In this document: in pieces, positions 42,871-52,276 of the stretch
Numbering within the stretch: the first letter of the stretch is position 1
Layout: each line of letters opens with the position of its first letter
Assembly (NCBI RefSeq): GCF_026003995.1
Contig: NZ_BPIG01000002.1
Coordinates: 434,001-498,000, forward strand
DNA length: 64,000 nt
Direction: 5' to 3'
Origin: Tepidiforma sp.
Lineage (GTDB): Bacteria > Chloroflexota > Dehalococcoidia > Tepidiformales > Tepidiformaceae
Made by a program: the position numbers and the translations under genes
The notes under the pieces: model-generated
What the model was told of the DNA's origin: nothing
What the model saw: the letters and a program-made list of their open reading frames with translations, nothing else
Databases searched by the model: none

Positions 42871-43686
42871 ATGCTCGAGCTGACACAACGCCTCGCCGCC
42901 GCCGCCGAAGGCGGCGAGCCCGTCCTCCTCGCCGTCCTCGTCGACCCCGGCGCGCTCCCGCTCCAGCCCGGCGCCCGCCTCCTCATCGAACCCGGCGGCA
43001 GCACGCTCGGCACCCTCGGCGACCCCGCCCTCGATGCTGCCGCCGCGGACCTCGCCGCCGACTTCTTTGCCCGCCGGCCCGCCGCGCACACGCGCTACTT
43101 CCTCGAGGGCACCCTGCGCGAGCGCTCCGCCGAGGGCGTCCCCGCCGTCTACCTGGAAGTCGTCGCCGCCCGGCCTACCTTCCTCGTCGTCGGCGCCGGC
43201 CACATCGGCCGCGCCCTCGCCCGCCTCGCGAGCTTCCTCGGTTACCGCGTCGCCGTCCTCGATGACCGGCCCGAGTACGCCGACCCGCAGCTCATCCCCG
43301 AGGCCGATGAGGTCATCTGCGGCGACTTCGAAGCCGAGCTCGAGCGCTTCCCCATCGGCCCCGGCACCACCATCGTCCTCGTCACGCGCGGCCACAAACA
43401 GGACGAGCTCTCGCTCCGCACATGCCTCGGCCGCGGCGCCGCCTACCTCGGCATGATCGGCTCCCGCCGCCGCACGACGGCTGTCCTCGACCATCTCCGG
43501 GCCGAAGGCTTCCCCGAGCACGAACTCGACCGCGTCCGCACGCCCATCGGCCTCGATATCGGTGCCGAAACCCCGGAAGAGATCGCCGTCAGCATCATCG
43601 CCGAGGTCATTCTCCTCCGCCGCGGCGGCACCGGCGCGCCCCTCTACTACCGCGCCCGCCGCAGCGCTACTCCAGCGCGCTCCTGA
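42871..43686 (+). CDS. XdhC/CoxI family molybdenum-enzyme maturation factor
   Basis: The 271-residue protein has the XdhC N-terminal half (1-95, with LLIEPGGSTLGTLGDPALDA) and the Rossmann-like C-terminal half starting FLVVGAGHIGRALARLASFL. VLDDRPEYADPQLIPEADEV follows, then VTRGHKQDELSLRTCL, YLGMIGSRRRT and the closing IGLDIGAETPEEIAVSIIAE motif. XdhC proteins bind molybdenum cofactor and help to sulfurate and insert it into xanthine dehydrogenase or CO dehydrogenase. The partner enzyme is not in this window. The 3' end overlaps the convergent murT gene by 20 bases. Confidence 0.9.
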   Translation: MLELTQRLAAAAEGGEPVLLAVLVDPGALPLQPGARLLIEPGGSTLGTLGDPALDAAAADLAADFFARRPAAHTRYFLEGTLRERSAEGVPAVYLEVVAARPTFLVVGAGHIGRALARLASFLGYRVAVLDDRPEYADPQLIPEADEVICGDFEAELERFPIGPGTTIVLVTRGHKQDELSLRTCLGRGAAYLGMIGSRRRTTAVLDHLRAEGFPEHELDRVRTPIGLDIGAETPEEIAVSIIAEVILLRRGGTGAPLYYRARRSATPARS

Positions 43687-45046
43687 CCGCGCCCCGGCGC
43701 GCCAGCTCCGCCCGCAGGTCCAGCATCGCCGTGTACGTCGGGATGACGAAGATCCGGTCACCGGGCGCCGTCCCGGCCAGCACCGCGTCCAGCAGCGCCG
43801 CCGGGCTCTGCTCCGCCGCGAGCGGCCGCGGCCAGCCCGCGTAGTCCAGCCGGAGCGCGAGGTCCTCCGCCCGGTCGCCGCCCGCCCAGCAGCGCGCTAC
43901 CCGCCCCGCCAGCAGCTCGTACTCCACATCCCAAATCCAGCTGACGTCCTGTCCGTCGGCGAACCGGTCGTTCAGCAGGCCGGCGATCGCCATCGCCGGC
44001 CCGCCCGCCTGTTCGAGCAGCAGCAGCACCTGGTTCGCCCCCGCCGGGTTCTTCGCCAGCAGCAGCCACAGCTCCCGCCCCTCCAGCCGCACCACCTCCT
44101 GCCGCCCGAACGCCGCCGACGTTTCGCGCAGTCCGCGCCGGACCGCCGCCTCGTCCAGCCCGAGCACGCGCGCCGCCCCCGCCGCCGCGAGCGCGTTCGC
44201 CACGTTGTACAGCCCGGTCAGCCGCATCTCGACGCGCCCCGCCCCGTCCATCTCCCAGCTCGCGCCCCTCAGCTCGAGCCGGATCGCCCGCGCCGTCGTG
44301 TCCGTCGCCGGCCGCGAACGCCCGCACGCCGCGCACCGCCACCAGCCCACGTGCGCGAAGTACCGCCGCTCGTAGACGTAGTCGCCGCCGCAGGCGCACC
44401 AGCGGGCATCCGCCGCCCCGGTCCCCTCCCGCGCGAAGGCCGGGTCGTCGATGCCGAACCAGTGCACCCGGCCCGGCCAGCCGTCCGCGAGCGCCGCCAC
44501 CGAGGGGTCGTCCGCGTTCAGCACGAGCACCGCATCCCGCCGCGCCGCCGCCAGCCCCTCCCGCCAGAGCCCCGCCACCGTGTCCACTTCGCCGTACCGG
44601 TCGAGCTGGTCGCGGAACAGGTTCGTCACCACCATCACGTCCGGGTCGAGCGCCCGGACTGCCGCCGGGAACGTCGCCTCGTCGGTTTCGAACACCCCCG
44701 CCATGCCCGCTGCGCCGGGGATGCGGCCGAGCAGGTCCGCCCGGCGCACCAGCAGGCTGGCGAACCCGCGCACCATGTTGCTCCCCTCGCGATTGTGCAG
44801 ATACGGGCGTCCCGCCGCCGCCAGCATCCCCGCGAGCAGCCGGCTCGCCGTCGTCTTTCCGTTCGTCCCGGTCACCAGCACCCGGCCGCCGCCGAGCTGC
44901 CGCCCCAGCGCCGCCACCACCCCCGGGTCGACCCGCAGCGCGACCAGCCCCGGCAGCGCCGTGCCCCCGCCCCGCCGCAGCGCGCGCGTCGCCGCACCCG
45001 TCAGCTTCCCTGCCGCCACCGCGGCGGCCGTCCTCGCGCCCCTCAC
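43667..45046 (-). CDS. murT: MurT-like Mur ligase (lipid II amidation)
   Basis: The 459-residue protein has a Mur ligase P-loop (LVTGTNGKTTASRLLAGML), the segment LHNREGSNMVRGFASLLVRR, VVTNLFRDQLDRYGEVD, a zinc ribbon (CACGGDYVYERRYF to CAACG) and the C-terminal domain (DUF1727, with VEYELLAGRVARCWAGGDRA). This combination is that of MurT, the ATP-dependent subunit that, with the glutaminase GatD, amidates Glu in lipid II. GatD normally lies next to MurT. Here the neighbours are XdhC and an M50 protease, so GatD must be elsewhere or absent. A lone member could amidate or modify another substrate. Confidence 0.88.
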   Translation of the reverse strand: MRGARTAAAVAAGKLTGAATRALRRGGGTALPGLVALRVDPGVVAALGRQLGGGRVLVTGTNGKTTASRLLAGMLAAAGRPYLHNREGSNMVRGFASLLVRRADLLGRIPGAAGMAGVFETDEATFPAAVRALDPDVMVVTNLFRDQLDRYGEVDTVAGLWREGLAAARRDAVLVLNADDPSVAALADGWPGRVHWFGIDDPAFAREGTGAADARWCACGGDYVYERRYFAHVGWWRCAACGRSRPATDTTARAIRLELRGASWEMDGAGRVEMRLTGLYNVANALAAAGAARVLGLDEAAVRRGLRETSAAFGRQEVVRLEGRELWLLLAKNPAGANQVLLLLEQAGGPAMAIAGLLNDRFADGQDVSWIWDVEYELLAGRVARCWAGGDRAEDLALRLDYAGWPRPLAAEQSPAALLDAVLAGTAPGDRIFVIPTYTAMLDLRAELARRGAVRSALE

Positions 45047-45091
45047 GCCCCCATCATCAGCCGTCGCCGCGCCCCGCGGAAGCGCCGGCCG

Positions 45092-46243
45092 CTACGCCCG
45101 CGCCGGGCCGAGCAGCCCCGCCTGCCGCAGCAGCCCCACGATCCGGTCCCGCGCCACGACCCCGATGACCCGCCCATCCTCGACCACCGGCATGTGGAGC
45201 AGGTCTTCCATCTCCATCTCCAGCAGCACGTCCGAGACGAGCCGGTCCCGCGCCGTCGCCCGCAGCGCCTCCCGCGGCACCATCACCGAACCCGCCGGCG
45301 TCACGTCCCACAGCCGCTCCGGCACGTCGAGCAGGTCGTAGCCCGAAAGCACGCCCGCCAGCCGGTCGCCCTCGCTCACGAGGAACACCGCCCGCGGGTT
45401 CAGCTCCAGCGTCCCGCGCGCCAGCGGCCCGACGGGCTGCCCGGCATCGACCACCGGCATATCCGCCAGCATCACGTCTTCCGCGCGGTAGCGGGCCAGC
45501 TCCTGCACGAGCCGGTTCTGCAGCAGCGATTGCCGCGCCGCGTTCTCGAGGAACAGCCCGATGAGCACCAGCCATGCGCCGCCCGCCAGCGAATTCGCCA
45601 GCACCACGTCCCGCCCGAGCATCGCCAGGACGCCCGCGCCGGCGAGCCCCCACGCGAACGCCCGCCCCGTCCAGGCCGCCAGCGCCGTCGCCAGCCCGTG
45701 CCGCCCCGTCACCAGCCACGCAAGCGCCCGGAACACCCGCCCGCCGTCCATCGGGAACGCCGGCAGCAGGTTGAAGACTCCCAGCGCCGCGTTCATGATC
45801 GCCAGCCAGACCAGCACGTAGTCGATCGGCCGGTCGGCCTGCGCGCCCAGCAGCCACCACAGCCCGGCGAACGCCCCGCCCAGCGCGATGCTGGTGAGCG
45901 GCCCGGCGAGCGCCATCAGCAGCTCCTGCAGCGGCCGCGCCGCCTCCCGCGTGATCTGGGCCACGCCCCCGAACACGAACAGCGTGATGCTCTTCACGGG
46001 GATCCGGAACCACCGCGCCACGAGGCTGTGCGCCAGCTCGTGCAGCACGATCGACGCGAAGAACGCGGCCACGCTCGCGGCCGCCATCCCGAGATGCGTC
46101 CACCACGGCGCCCCTTCGAACGCTGCCGGGTAGAACTGCGTCGCGAGGAACCACGTCGTCAGCCCCGCGAGCAGGAACCAGCTCGGATTCACCATCAGCG
46201 GGATCCCGAGCAGCGTCCCGGCCCGGAACGGTCGCAGCCGCAT
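45092..46243 (-). CDS. Site-2 protease (M50) with CBS domains
   Basis: The 383-residue membrane protein has the zinc motif HELAH (68-72) in a membrane helix, the second metal-binding region NLLPAFPMDGGRVF, and about six helices in the first 230 residues. After the membrane part come two CBS domains (about 250-375), AEDVMLADMPVVDAGQPVGP and VSDVLLEMEMEDLLHMPVVE. Group III site-2 proteases have this architecture and cleave membrane-bound regulators; CBS domains sense adenine nucleotides. The target is unknown; no anti-sigma gene lies alongside. It is followed by murT in the same direction. Confidence 0.92.
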   Translation of the reverse strand: MRLRPFRAGTLLGIPLMVNPSWFLLAGLTTWFLATQFYPAAFEGAPWWTHLGMAAASVAAFFASIVLHELAHSLVARWFRIPVKSITLFVFGGVAQITREAARPLQELLMALAGPLTSIALGGAFAGLWWLLGAQADRPIDYVLVWLAIMNAALGVFNLLPAFPMDGGRVFRALAWLVTGRHGLATALAAWTGRAFAWGLAGAGVLAMLGRDVVLANSLAGGAWLVLIGLFLENAARQSLLQNRLVQELARYRAEDVMLADMPVVDAGQPVGPLARGTLELNPRAVFLVSEGDRLAGVLSGYDLLDVPERLWDVTPAGSVMVPREALRATARDRLVSDVLLEMEMEDLLHMPVVEDGRVIGVVARDRIVGLLRQAGLLGPARA

Positions 46244-46287
46244 GCCTCTACCCTACGCCTTCCCCGGTAAGCCCGCCGTCAGCCCCG

Positions 46288-46509
46288 TCAGCCCTGGCTC
46301 TTCGAAGGCGGCGGGGGCGGCCCCTGCTCATCGTCGCCCTCCACCACCGCCTCCCAGCAGAGGTAGAAGTAGAACAGCCCCATCAGGATCGGGATGAGGA
46401 ACGCCGGGTGCCGGCTCTCCACCAGCCCCCAGATGCCCCCCACCGTCATGAACATCAGCGCGAAGACGTAGACGAGGAACGCTCCCCAGCTGAAACCAAG
46501 CGGCAACAT
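46288..46509 (-). CDS. Small membrane protein, unknown
   Basis: A 73-residue protein with two membrane helices (about 8-27 and 36-53) and a Pro-rich hydrophilic tail (EQGPPPPPSKSQG). GGAGG lies eight bases before the ATG at 46509, a good site that supports the gene. I recognise no family. It is the first gene of the reverse-strand run with the M50 protease gene, separated by 44 bp, which hints at a partner or modulator of the protease. That link is inference from position only. Confidence 0.6.
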   Translation of the reverse strand: MLPLGFSWGAFLVYVFALMFMTVGGIWGLVESRHPAFLIPILMGLFYFYLCWEAVVEGDDEQGPPPPPSKSQG

Positions 46510-46625
46510 GATCGACGCCTCCGCCCGGCATCCTACCAGCCGCCTTCGGCAGTGCGCCCCCGCTCAGCAGGAAGAATTCCGTTAGAAAGCGGCCGCGCCC
46601 GGCCGCCCGGCCCCGCCCGCCGCGG

Positions 46626-46643
46626 GTTTTACGAACGTTTTAC
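46626..46643. repeat. Direct repeats GTTTTAC-GAAC-GTTTTAC
   Basis: Two identical GTTTTAC units (46626-46632 and 46637-46643) sit 11 bp apart, one helical turn, in the 248-bp gap between two divergent genes. AT content is much higher than in the surroundings, which suits a regulator or sigma-factor site. Confidence 0.45.
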
Positions 46644-46757
46644 AGCCAGCTGGCAACTCCCCGCGCCCGGCGCGCGTTTCCTCCGGTGCGTGTACCTTCC
46701 CGGATTGCTACGGTAACACGCAGGAGCGCGCCCCTCCGGGCGCTTGCTGGAGGTTCC

Positions 46758-47201
46758 ATGAGCTGGATTCACCGGAAAGCCATCGCCGTCGTTGCCATCG
46801 GCGCCGGCGTCGCCACCATCCTCGGCGCCACCCTCGGCATCGCCCTCGCCAAGCACACCAGCACCGTCGGCGGCGTCTGCAGCAACGGCAGCGCCGGCTG
46901 CAACATCCACTACGTCGGCACCATCAAGCCCACCGCCGTCAGCCCCGCCACCTTCACCCAGTGCCTCCCCGCTGCCGACTGGATCGGCATCTACATCTGG
47001 GACGGCCCGAACCAGAAGTGGCTCCACTACTTCAACACCCGCCCCGGCAACCCGGGCAACTACCCCGAATACCTGAACAACACCGCCGTCGGCGGCATCT
47101 CGACCATCCCCGGGTTCTCCGGCGTCGTCCTCGTGATGCGCCCCGGCGCGCCGAACCAGCAGGTCACCCTCCTCGACGCGCCCGGCGAAACCTGCAACTA
47201 A
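46758..47201 (+). CDS. Secreted protein, unknown
   Basis: The 147-residue protein has an N-terminal signal or anchor helix (about 6-27, KAIAVVAIGAGVATILGATL) and a compact exported domain. That domain has a cysteine-rich start (VGGVCSNGSAGCNIHY) and further Cys in FTQCLPAADWIGIYIWDGPN and the C-terminal GETCN, four in total. It also contains aromatic-rich strands (QKWLHYFNTRPGNPGNYPEY) and looks like a small disulphide-bonded beta domain. I do not recognise the family. The start at 46758 has CTGGAGG six bases before it; earlier in-frame codons add no signal peptide. It ends at a perfect hairpin. Confidence 0.62.
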   Translation: MSWIHRKAIAVVAIGAGVATILGATLGIALAKHTSTVGGVCSNGSAGCNIHYVGTIKPTAVSPATFTQCLPAADWIGIYIWDGPNQKWLHYFNTRPGNPGNYPEYLNNTAVGGISTIPGFSGVVLVMRPGAPNQQVTLLDAPGETCN

Positions 47202-47227
47202 CTCCCTCCCTGCGCGTCCCCCTCACG

Positions 47228-47249
47228 GGCCCCCGCCGCCGCGGGGGCC
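47228..47249 (+). terminator. Terminator hairpin after the secreted protein gene
   Basis: GGCCCCCGC and GCGGGGGCC pair exactly (9 bp, loop CGCC), followed by TGTCCGTT. It lies 26 bp after the stop codon. Confidence 0.7.
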
Positions 47250-47299
47250 TGTCCGTTCCCGGCAGAACGTAACCTCCCGCCCCCGTACCATCCCGCCCC

Positions 47300-48230
47300 A
47301 TGGGTGAACTCGCCGCCCTCCTCGCCGCCCTCACCTGGTCCGCCACCAGCGTCGCCCTCACCTCCCTCTCCGCCCGCACCTCCCCCGTCGTCCTGAGCGG
47401 GCTCCGCCTCGGCTTCGGCGCCCTCGCCATGCCCCTCATCCTCCTCGCCAGCGGCGAAACCGGCACCATCGCGCAGGCCCCCGCCGGCACCATCATCCAG
47501 GTGGTCGCCTCCGGCGCGCTCGGCTACGGGCTCGGCGATACCCTCTACATCGCCGCCCTCAACCGCCTCGGCATGCAGCGCACGTTCCCCGTCTCGATGG
47601 CCCTCTACATCGGCCTCACCGTCGTCTTCGGCGTCCTCCTCCTCGGCGAGCCGTTCACCTGGGGCCTCCCCATCGGCGCGCTCCTCATCGGCGCCGGCAC
47701 CTGGTTCATCATCGCCCCCGCGCCGCCGAACGAACCGGCGCCGCCGCCGTCCGCCCGATGCGGGGCCGGTCGCCCTCGCTCCGCCGGTCGGTCTTCCGCC
47801 GCCCGGCCTCGCCGGGTACGCCCTGCTGGGCGGTGTCGGCGTCACCTGGGCCGCCGCGACCCTCTGGCTCGCCGCCGCCAGCGGCGACCTCGGCGCCATC
47901 GCCGCCGGCACCATCCGCACCCCCGCCGGCGCCGTGGCGCTCCTCGGCTTCGCCCTCGCCTTCCAGCGCCCCGCCCTCGTCGCCCCGTTCCGCAGCCGCG
48001 CCCACCTCGGCGCCATCGCGCTCGCCGGCCTCGTCGGCACCACCATCGGCAGCCTGCTCTACGTCTACGCCGTCGTCACCGCCGGCGCCGCCCGCACGGC
48101 CATCCTCTCCTCCACCTCGCCCCTCCTCGCCCTCCCGCTCTCCATCGTCTTCCTCGGCGAACGCCTCACCCGCCGCATCCTTGCTGGAACCTTGCTCTGC
48201 GTCGCTGGTATCGTCCTCGTCGTCCTGTGA
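47300..48230 (+). pseudogene. EamA/DMT family transporter, split by a frameshift
   Basis: The first half (47300 to about 47750) encodes five helices of one EamA repeat: AALLAALTWSATSVALTSLS, SGLRLGFGALAMPLILLASG, GYGLGDTLYIAALNRLGMQR, then VVFGVLLLGEPFTWGL. The second half continues in another frame (GYALLGGVGVTWAAATLWLA to SPLLALPLSIVFLGERLTRR, ending VAGIVLVVL) as the second repeat. A single-base change between 47715 and 47756, in a GC-rich linker (AP-P-PNEPAPPP), would restore a protein of about 308 residues. Such transporters export metabolites or amino acids. The break may be a sequencing error. The stop overlaps the GTG of the next gene. Confidence 0.8.
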
Positions 48231-48721
48231 ACACCGCCAAAGGCCCCGGAGCCGAATCCCTGCGCAGCATCGCCCTCCCCTTCGTCTTCGTGCTGTTCAT
48301 CGTCGCCTGCGCCCGCGACGCCGAAGGCCCCTCCCGGCCCGTCATCACGATCGAGCAGGGCGATGCCCGCGCCAGCGTCACCGTCGAACTCGCCGTCACC
48401 CCCGGCCAGCGCGCCCAGGGCCTCATGTACCGCCGCGCGCTCGACCCCGATGCCGGCATGCTCTTCATCTTCCCGAACGAGAGCCGCTCCGGCTTCTGGA
48501 TGCGCAACACTTACGTCCCGCTCGATATCGCCTACATCAGCGCCGATTTCGTCGTGCTCGAAATCCGCCGCGGCACTCCGCTCGATGAGACCGTGCTGAC
48601 CCCGTCGAACCCCTACCGCTACGTGCTCGAAGTGAACGCCGGCTGGTTCGAAGCGAACGGCCTCGGCCCCGGCGCGCGCGTCATCTTCCCGCCCGGCCTG
48701 CTCGAAGGGCTCGAACCCTAG
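48227..48721 (+). CDS. DUF192 family lipoprotein
   Basis: The 164-residue protein starts at a GTG overlapping the transporter stop (GTGA) and has a signal ending in the lipobox FIVAC (Cys about 27). The globular part shows the DUF192 motifs VTVELAVTPGQRAQGLMYRR, MLFIFPNESRSGFWMRNTYV, PLDIAYISADFVVLEIRRGT, and YVLEVNAGWFEANGLGPGAR. The family (PF02643) is a small beta-barrel of unknown function, often exported. The length and motif set are complete. Its stop codon overlaps the convergent GGDEF-EAL gene stop (CTAG read on both strands). Confidence 0.9.
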   Translation: MNTAKGPGAESLRSIALPFVFVLFIVACARDAEGPSRPVITIEQGDARASVTVELAVTPGQRAQGLMYRRALDPDAGMLFIFPNESRSGFWMRNTYVPLDIAYISADFVVLEIRRGTPLDETVLTPSNPYRYVLEVNAGWFEANGLGPGARVIFPPGLLEGLEP

Positions 48722-50360
48722 CCCGCCGCCAGCAGCGGCCCCCACGCCATCGCCGGCCGCCGCGAAGCCGCCAGCCGCCGGAACTGCTCTGCCGTCAGCG
48801 GCCCCGCGAAGTAGTGGCCCTGCCCCCGCGCACACCCCACCTCCCGCAGATACCCCAGCTGCCACTCCGTCTCGATTCCCTCCGCCACCACCTCCATCCC
48901 CAGCGCAGTCCCCATCTCCACGATCGCCCGCACCAGCGGTCCCGACGACGCATCCACGCCCAGCCGCCCCACGAACGCCTGGTCCACCTTCAGCGTATCG
49001 ATCGGCAGCCGCTGCAGATAGCTCAGCGACGAATACCCGGTGCCGAAGTCGTCCAGCGCGAGCCGCACCCCGAGCCGGCGCAGCTCCTGCAGCACCTCCA
49101 GCGCCGCCGGCACGTCGTGCATCAGCACGCTCTCCGTCAGCTCCAGCTGCAGCGTGCCCGGGTCCACGCCCGTCGCCTCGAGCACCCGCCGGATGCGCCC
49201 GGTCAGGTCCGGCTGCCGGAACTCCGCCGCCGAGACGTTCACGCTCACCGTCAGCCGGCTGCCCGGCCGGAGCCCCTGCGCCCGGGCAGCCTCCCGGCAG
49301 GCCTCCTCGAGCACCCACTGCCCGATCCGCACGATCTCGCCCGTCTCCTCCGCGATCGAGATGAACGTCGCCGGCGAAAGCACGCCCCGGTGCGGGTGGT
49401 TCCACCGCAAGAGCGCCTCCATCCCGACCAGCGCACCCGTTTCGAGGTCCACCACCGGCTGGTAGAGCAGCTGCAGCTCCCGCCGCTCCACCGCCCGCCG
49501 CAGCGCGTTGTCGAGGTCGAACCGCTCCGCCGGGTCCGCGTCCAGCTCCGGCGCGAACACGACGTACCGCGCCCGGCCTTCCGCCTTCGCCCGGTAGAGC
49601 GCCACGTCCGCCTTCCGCAGCAGCTCCGTCGTGCTCCGGTCCTCCGGCCCGTTGACCGCGATGCCGATGCTCGCGCTCACGAACATCTCCTGCCCGGCCA
49701 CCGAAAACGGCCGCCGCAGCGCCTGCATCACCCGCTGCGCCGTCTGCACCGCCAGCGAAGCCCGCCTGTTCCCCGCAGCATCAGGACCGTGAACTCGTCG
49801 CCGCCCAGCCGCGCCACCATCTGCCCCTCGGCCGCCCCCACCAGCCGCTGCGCGAACACCGAAAGCAGCTGGTCGCCCACCCCGTGCCCGAGCGTATCGT
49901 TCAGGTACTTGAACCGGTCGACGTCCATGAACAGCACCGCCACCCGGTCCGGCCGCCGCTCCCCCGCCAGCGCCCGCGCGCAGGCCGCGAGGAACATCGC
50001 CCGGTTCGGCAGCTCCGTCAGCGGGTCGTGGAACGCCCGGTAGATCAGCGTCTCCGTCGACACCTGCAGCGCCGAGAGCGAACGGTTCAGGTCCGCCTCC
50101 AGCTCGTCCAGCTCCCGCACGACCGAGCCCGGCGCCCGCGCCTCGAACTCGCCGCTCCGCGCGCCTCGCAGCAGCCCCCGGACGGAGGCAAGCGGCCGCC
50201 GCACCGCGCGGTCCGCCACCAGCGCGGCTCCCGCCCCGGCGCCCGCCGCAGCCCCCAGCTCCGCCGCCGTCTCGAGCGCGCCGCCTCCGAACAGCACGAC
50301 GCCCGTCCCCGGGCCCGCCAGCGCTGCGAAGCCGAACAGCCCCGCCCACAGCGCCCGCAT
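48718..50360 (-). pseudogene. Membrane GGDEF-EAL cyclic-di-GMP protein, split by a frameshift
   Basis: The N-terminal part (from about 50360) has two hydrophobic helices, a HAMP-like linker and a GGDEF domain with VLFMDVDRFKYLNDTLGHGV and an intact ARLGGDEFTVLM. Around 49765-49785 the frame changes. The rest follows in another frame: the end of GGDEF (FVSASIGIA, DVALYRAKAEGRARYVVF) and a full EAL domain (MEALLRWNHPHRGVLSPATF, LELTESVLMHD, LALDDFGTGYSSLSYLQRLP, VVAEGIETEWQLGYL). If intact it would be about 550 residues and could both make and degrade c-di-GMP. The start is uncertain; codons up to 50528 are possible. Confidence 0.82.
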
Positions 50361-50575
50361 CGGCAGCCGGCCCCGCAGACGCGCCGGCGGTCCCGCGCCG
50401 TCCGCGGCCGGTCGCCCGGCTTGCGGCCCGCCCGAATACCGCTGAGGAATGGTCACGATATCTACAGATTCGGCAGCGGCGCCGCCCGCTGAAGGCCGCT
50501 GGCCCACGCCTGTACAGGCCGGGCACACGCGCGTCGCATCCCGCCGGACGCCAATCGGCCGTCAGGGAGCCGTCA

Positions 50576-51053
50576 ATGTCCGCCTACCGCATCGAGCTGT
50601 TCGTCCACGTCGCCGCCGTCATCGTAGCCCTTGGCGCCACCTTTTCGTTCCCGCTGCTTCACGCAACAGCCGGAACGGCAGGGCGTGCCAGCCACCCGAT
50701 TCGTGCTCCGAACCATGCACCTCATCGAGACCCGCCTCGTCCTGCCCGGCGCGGTGCTCATCTTTCTCATGGGACTGGGCCTCATCTTCAACGACCGCAC
50801 CGGCTACAGCCACCACCTGCCGGCGTGGCTCGCAGTCGCCATCATCTGGTACCTCGCGGCATTTTTCACCGCGAGCGTCGTCCAGCGCGCCAATGTTCAT
50901 GCCGCCCTCGGCACGCTCGAAGGCGTTCCCGACGGCAGCGCCCTCCCCGAGGCCTACCGCGCCCCGGCCCGGCGCGTCCAGCTCACCGGTGCAGCTCTCG
51001 GGCTCACCACGGTCGGCATCGCGTTCCTCATGGTGTGGAAAACCGGCGCCTGA
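50576..51053 (+). pseudogene. DUF2269-like integral membrane protein, split by a frameshift
   Basis: The frame from the ATG at 50576 (AGGGAG upstream) reads MSAYRIELFVHVAAVIVALG then ATFSFPLLHA. About 50651-50690 the coding sense moves to another frame: PERQGVPATRFVLRTMHLIE, TRLVLPGAVLIFLMGLGLIF, AWLAVAIIWYLAAFFTASVV and a last helix TGAALGLTTVGIAFLMVWK. The complete pattern, a first helix, a polar loop and three helices, fits DUF2269 membrane proteins of about 155 residues. Function is unknown. It may be a single-base read error rather than decay. Confidence 0.72.
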
Positions 51054-51067
51054 GCCCCCTTGCTGCC

Positions 51068-51085
51068 CCCCGCGCCGCTGCGGGG
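51068..51085. terminator. Weak hairpin between convergent genes
   Basis: CCCCGC pairs with GCGGGG (6 bp, 6-base loop) directly before the CitE-like stop and 15 bp after the DUF2269-like stop. It is GC-rich but short and has no T-run, so this is a tentative call. Confidence 0.35.
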
Positions 51086-51086
51086 C

Positions 51087-52089
51087 CTACGCCGTCACGG
51101 CCTCCGGGAAGAACGCCTGCATCACCTCAGCGCTCAGCGGCACGTTCTGGATGCGCGCCCGCTGGAGCGTCTCCCAGTAGTACCGGTACGTCGCCCGGTC
51201 GTGCAGGTTCCCCTCGTGCTGGATCGGGCCCCAGTCGGCCGCATACGCCTTCAGCAAGATCGCCTGCGCCTCCTCCACCTCATCGTGCGACGGCGCCATC
51301 GCCCGCGTGATCGGCTCGATCTGCGCCGGGTAGATGCTCCACTGCCGCAGGAAGCCGAACTCCATCCGCGCCCGCCGCGCGTCGTTGTAGATGAACTCCG
51401 TGGTCCTTCAGCTCCAGCGTCACGTTGTGCGCCGGCACCACCCCGTTTGCCAGCGCCGCCGCCACCATCTCCGCCTTCGCCCGCCGCAGCAGCGCGTGGT
51501 CGAACTGGTGCGGCGACCGCATCGCATACGACGGGATCGCCCCGTGGTGCGCGCTCACGAAGTCCATCAGCCCGAAGTCCAGCACCTGCACGTTCGGCAG
51601 CGTCGCAATCTCCCACACCTCCCGCAGCGCCCCGTGCGTCTCGATCAGCGCATGGATCGGGATCTCCCGCCGGATGCCGGCCCGCGCCGCCGTGTTCCGG
51701 ATGTAGTCGATCATCTCCGCCAGCTCGCGCGCCCGCACCGTCTTCGGGATCGTGATGTACGCGACCCGCTCCCCCGCGCCCGGCACGATGATGTCGACGT
51801 CCGCCTTCCAGTGCTCGTGCGTGTAGTCGTGAATCCGCACGCCCGCCATGTTGTGCTGGTTCAGCGGGCTGTTCTGCATCCGCACCACCATCTCCGCGTG
51901 CTCCCGCTCGCGGCCGGTCGGCGCGCCGTCCTCGCAGTCCATCGTGATGTCGAAGACGCCGCCCATCTTGTTCTGCAGCTCCAGCGCCTTCGCGATCCGC
52001 TCCTCCGTCCCCGCGAAGTGCTCGCAGGTCGGGATGATGGGGAACGGCTTCTCCCCTTCGAACAGGACTTCATTCGGGTGACGTGGCAT
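51087..52089 (-). pseudogene. CitE-like aldolase/lyase (HpcH/HpaI family), split by a frameshift
   Basis: The first part (from ATG 52089) has the CitE-like TIM barrel: VFDITMDCEDGAPTGREREH with the metal-binding D-x-E-D-G, VRIHDYTHEHWKADVDIIVP, YITIPKTVRARELAEMIDYI, IPIHALIETHGALREVWEIA, LDFGLMDFVSAHHGAIPSYA. Near 51400-51415 the frame changes and the coding sense resumes as EFIYNDARRARMEFGFLRQW, then SIYPAQIEPITRAMAPSHDE, ending at 51087. Related enzymes cleave malyl-CoA or citryl-CoA-type thioesters. The rejoined length, about 333 residues, fits. One base lost or gained in the AAGGACCACGGAG region would explain the break. Confidence 0.8.
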
Positions 52090-52259
52090 CGGCTGTTCCG
52101 TTCGTACGTGGATTATCGGCAGGGCCGGCGCGGCAGGGGGCGCGCGTCCGGGCACGTCTCCCAAGTATGCCCCCAGCCGCGCACCCGGTGAAGCCGCGCC
52201 CCTGCCGCCCCCGCCGTCAAGAACCGCGAAAAAATAAGCCCAAAGCTAACGAACCCGGC

Positions 52260-52265
52260 TATACT
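52260..52265 (+). promoter_or_regulatory. Candidate recF -10 box
   Basis: TATACT lies in an AT-rich patch (52229-52265) and ends 11 bp before the recF GTG, so the transcript would have at most a few leader bases. No good -35 is seen at the expected distance. Confidence 0.45.
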
Positions 52266-52276
52266 AGGCATGCACC

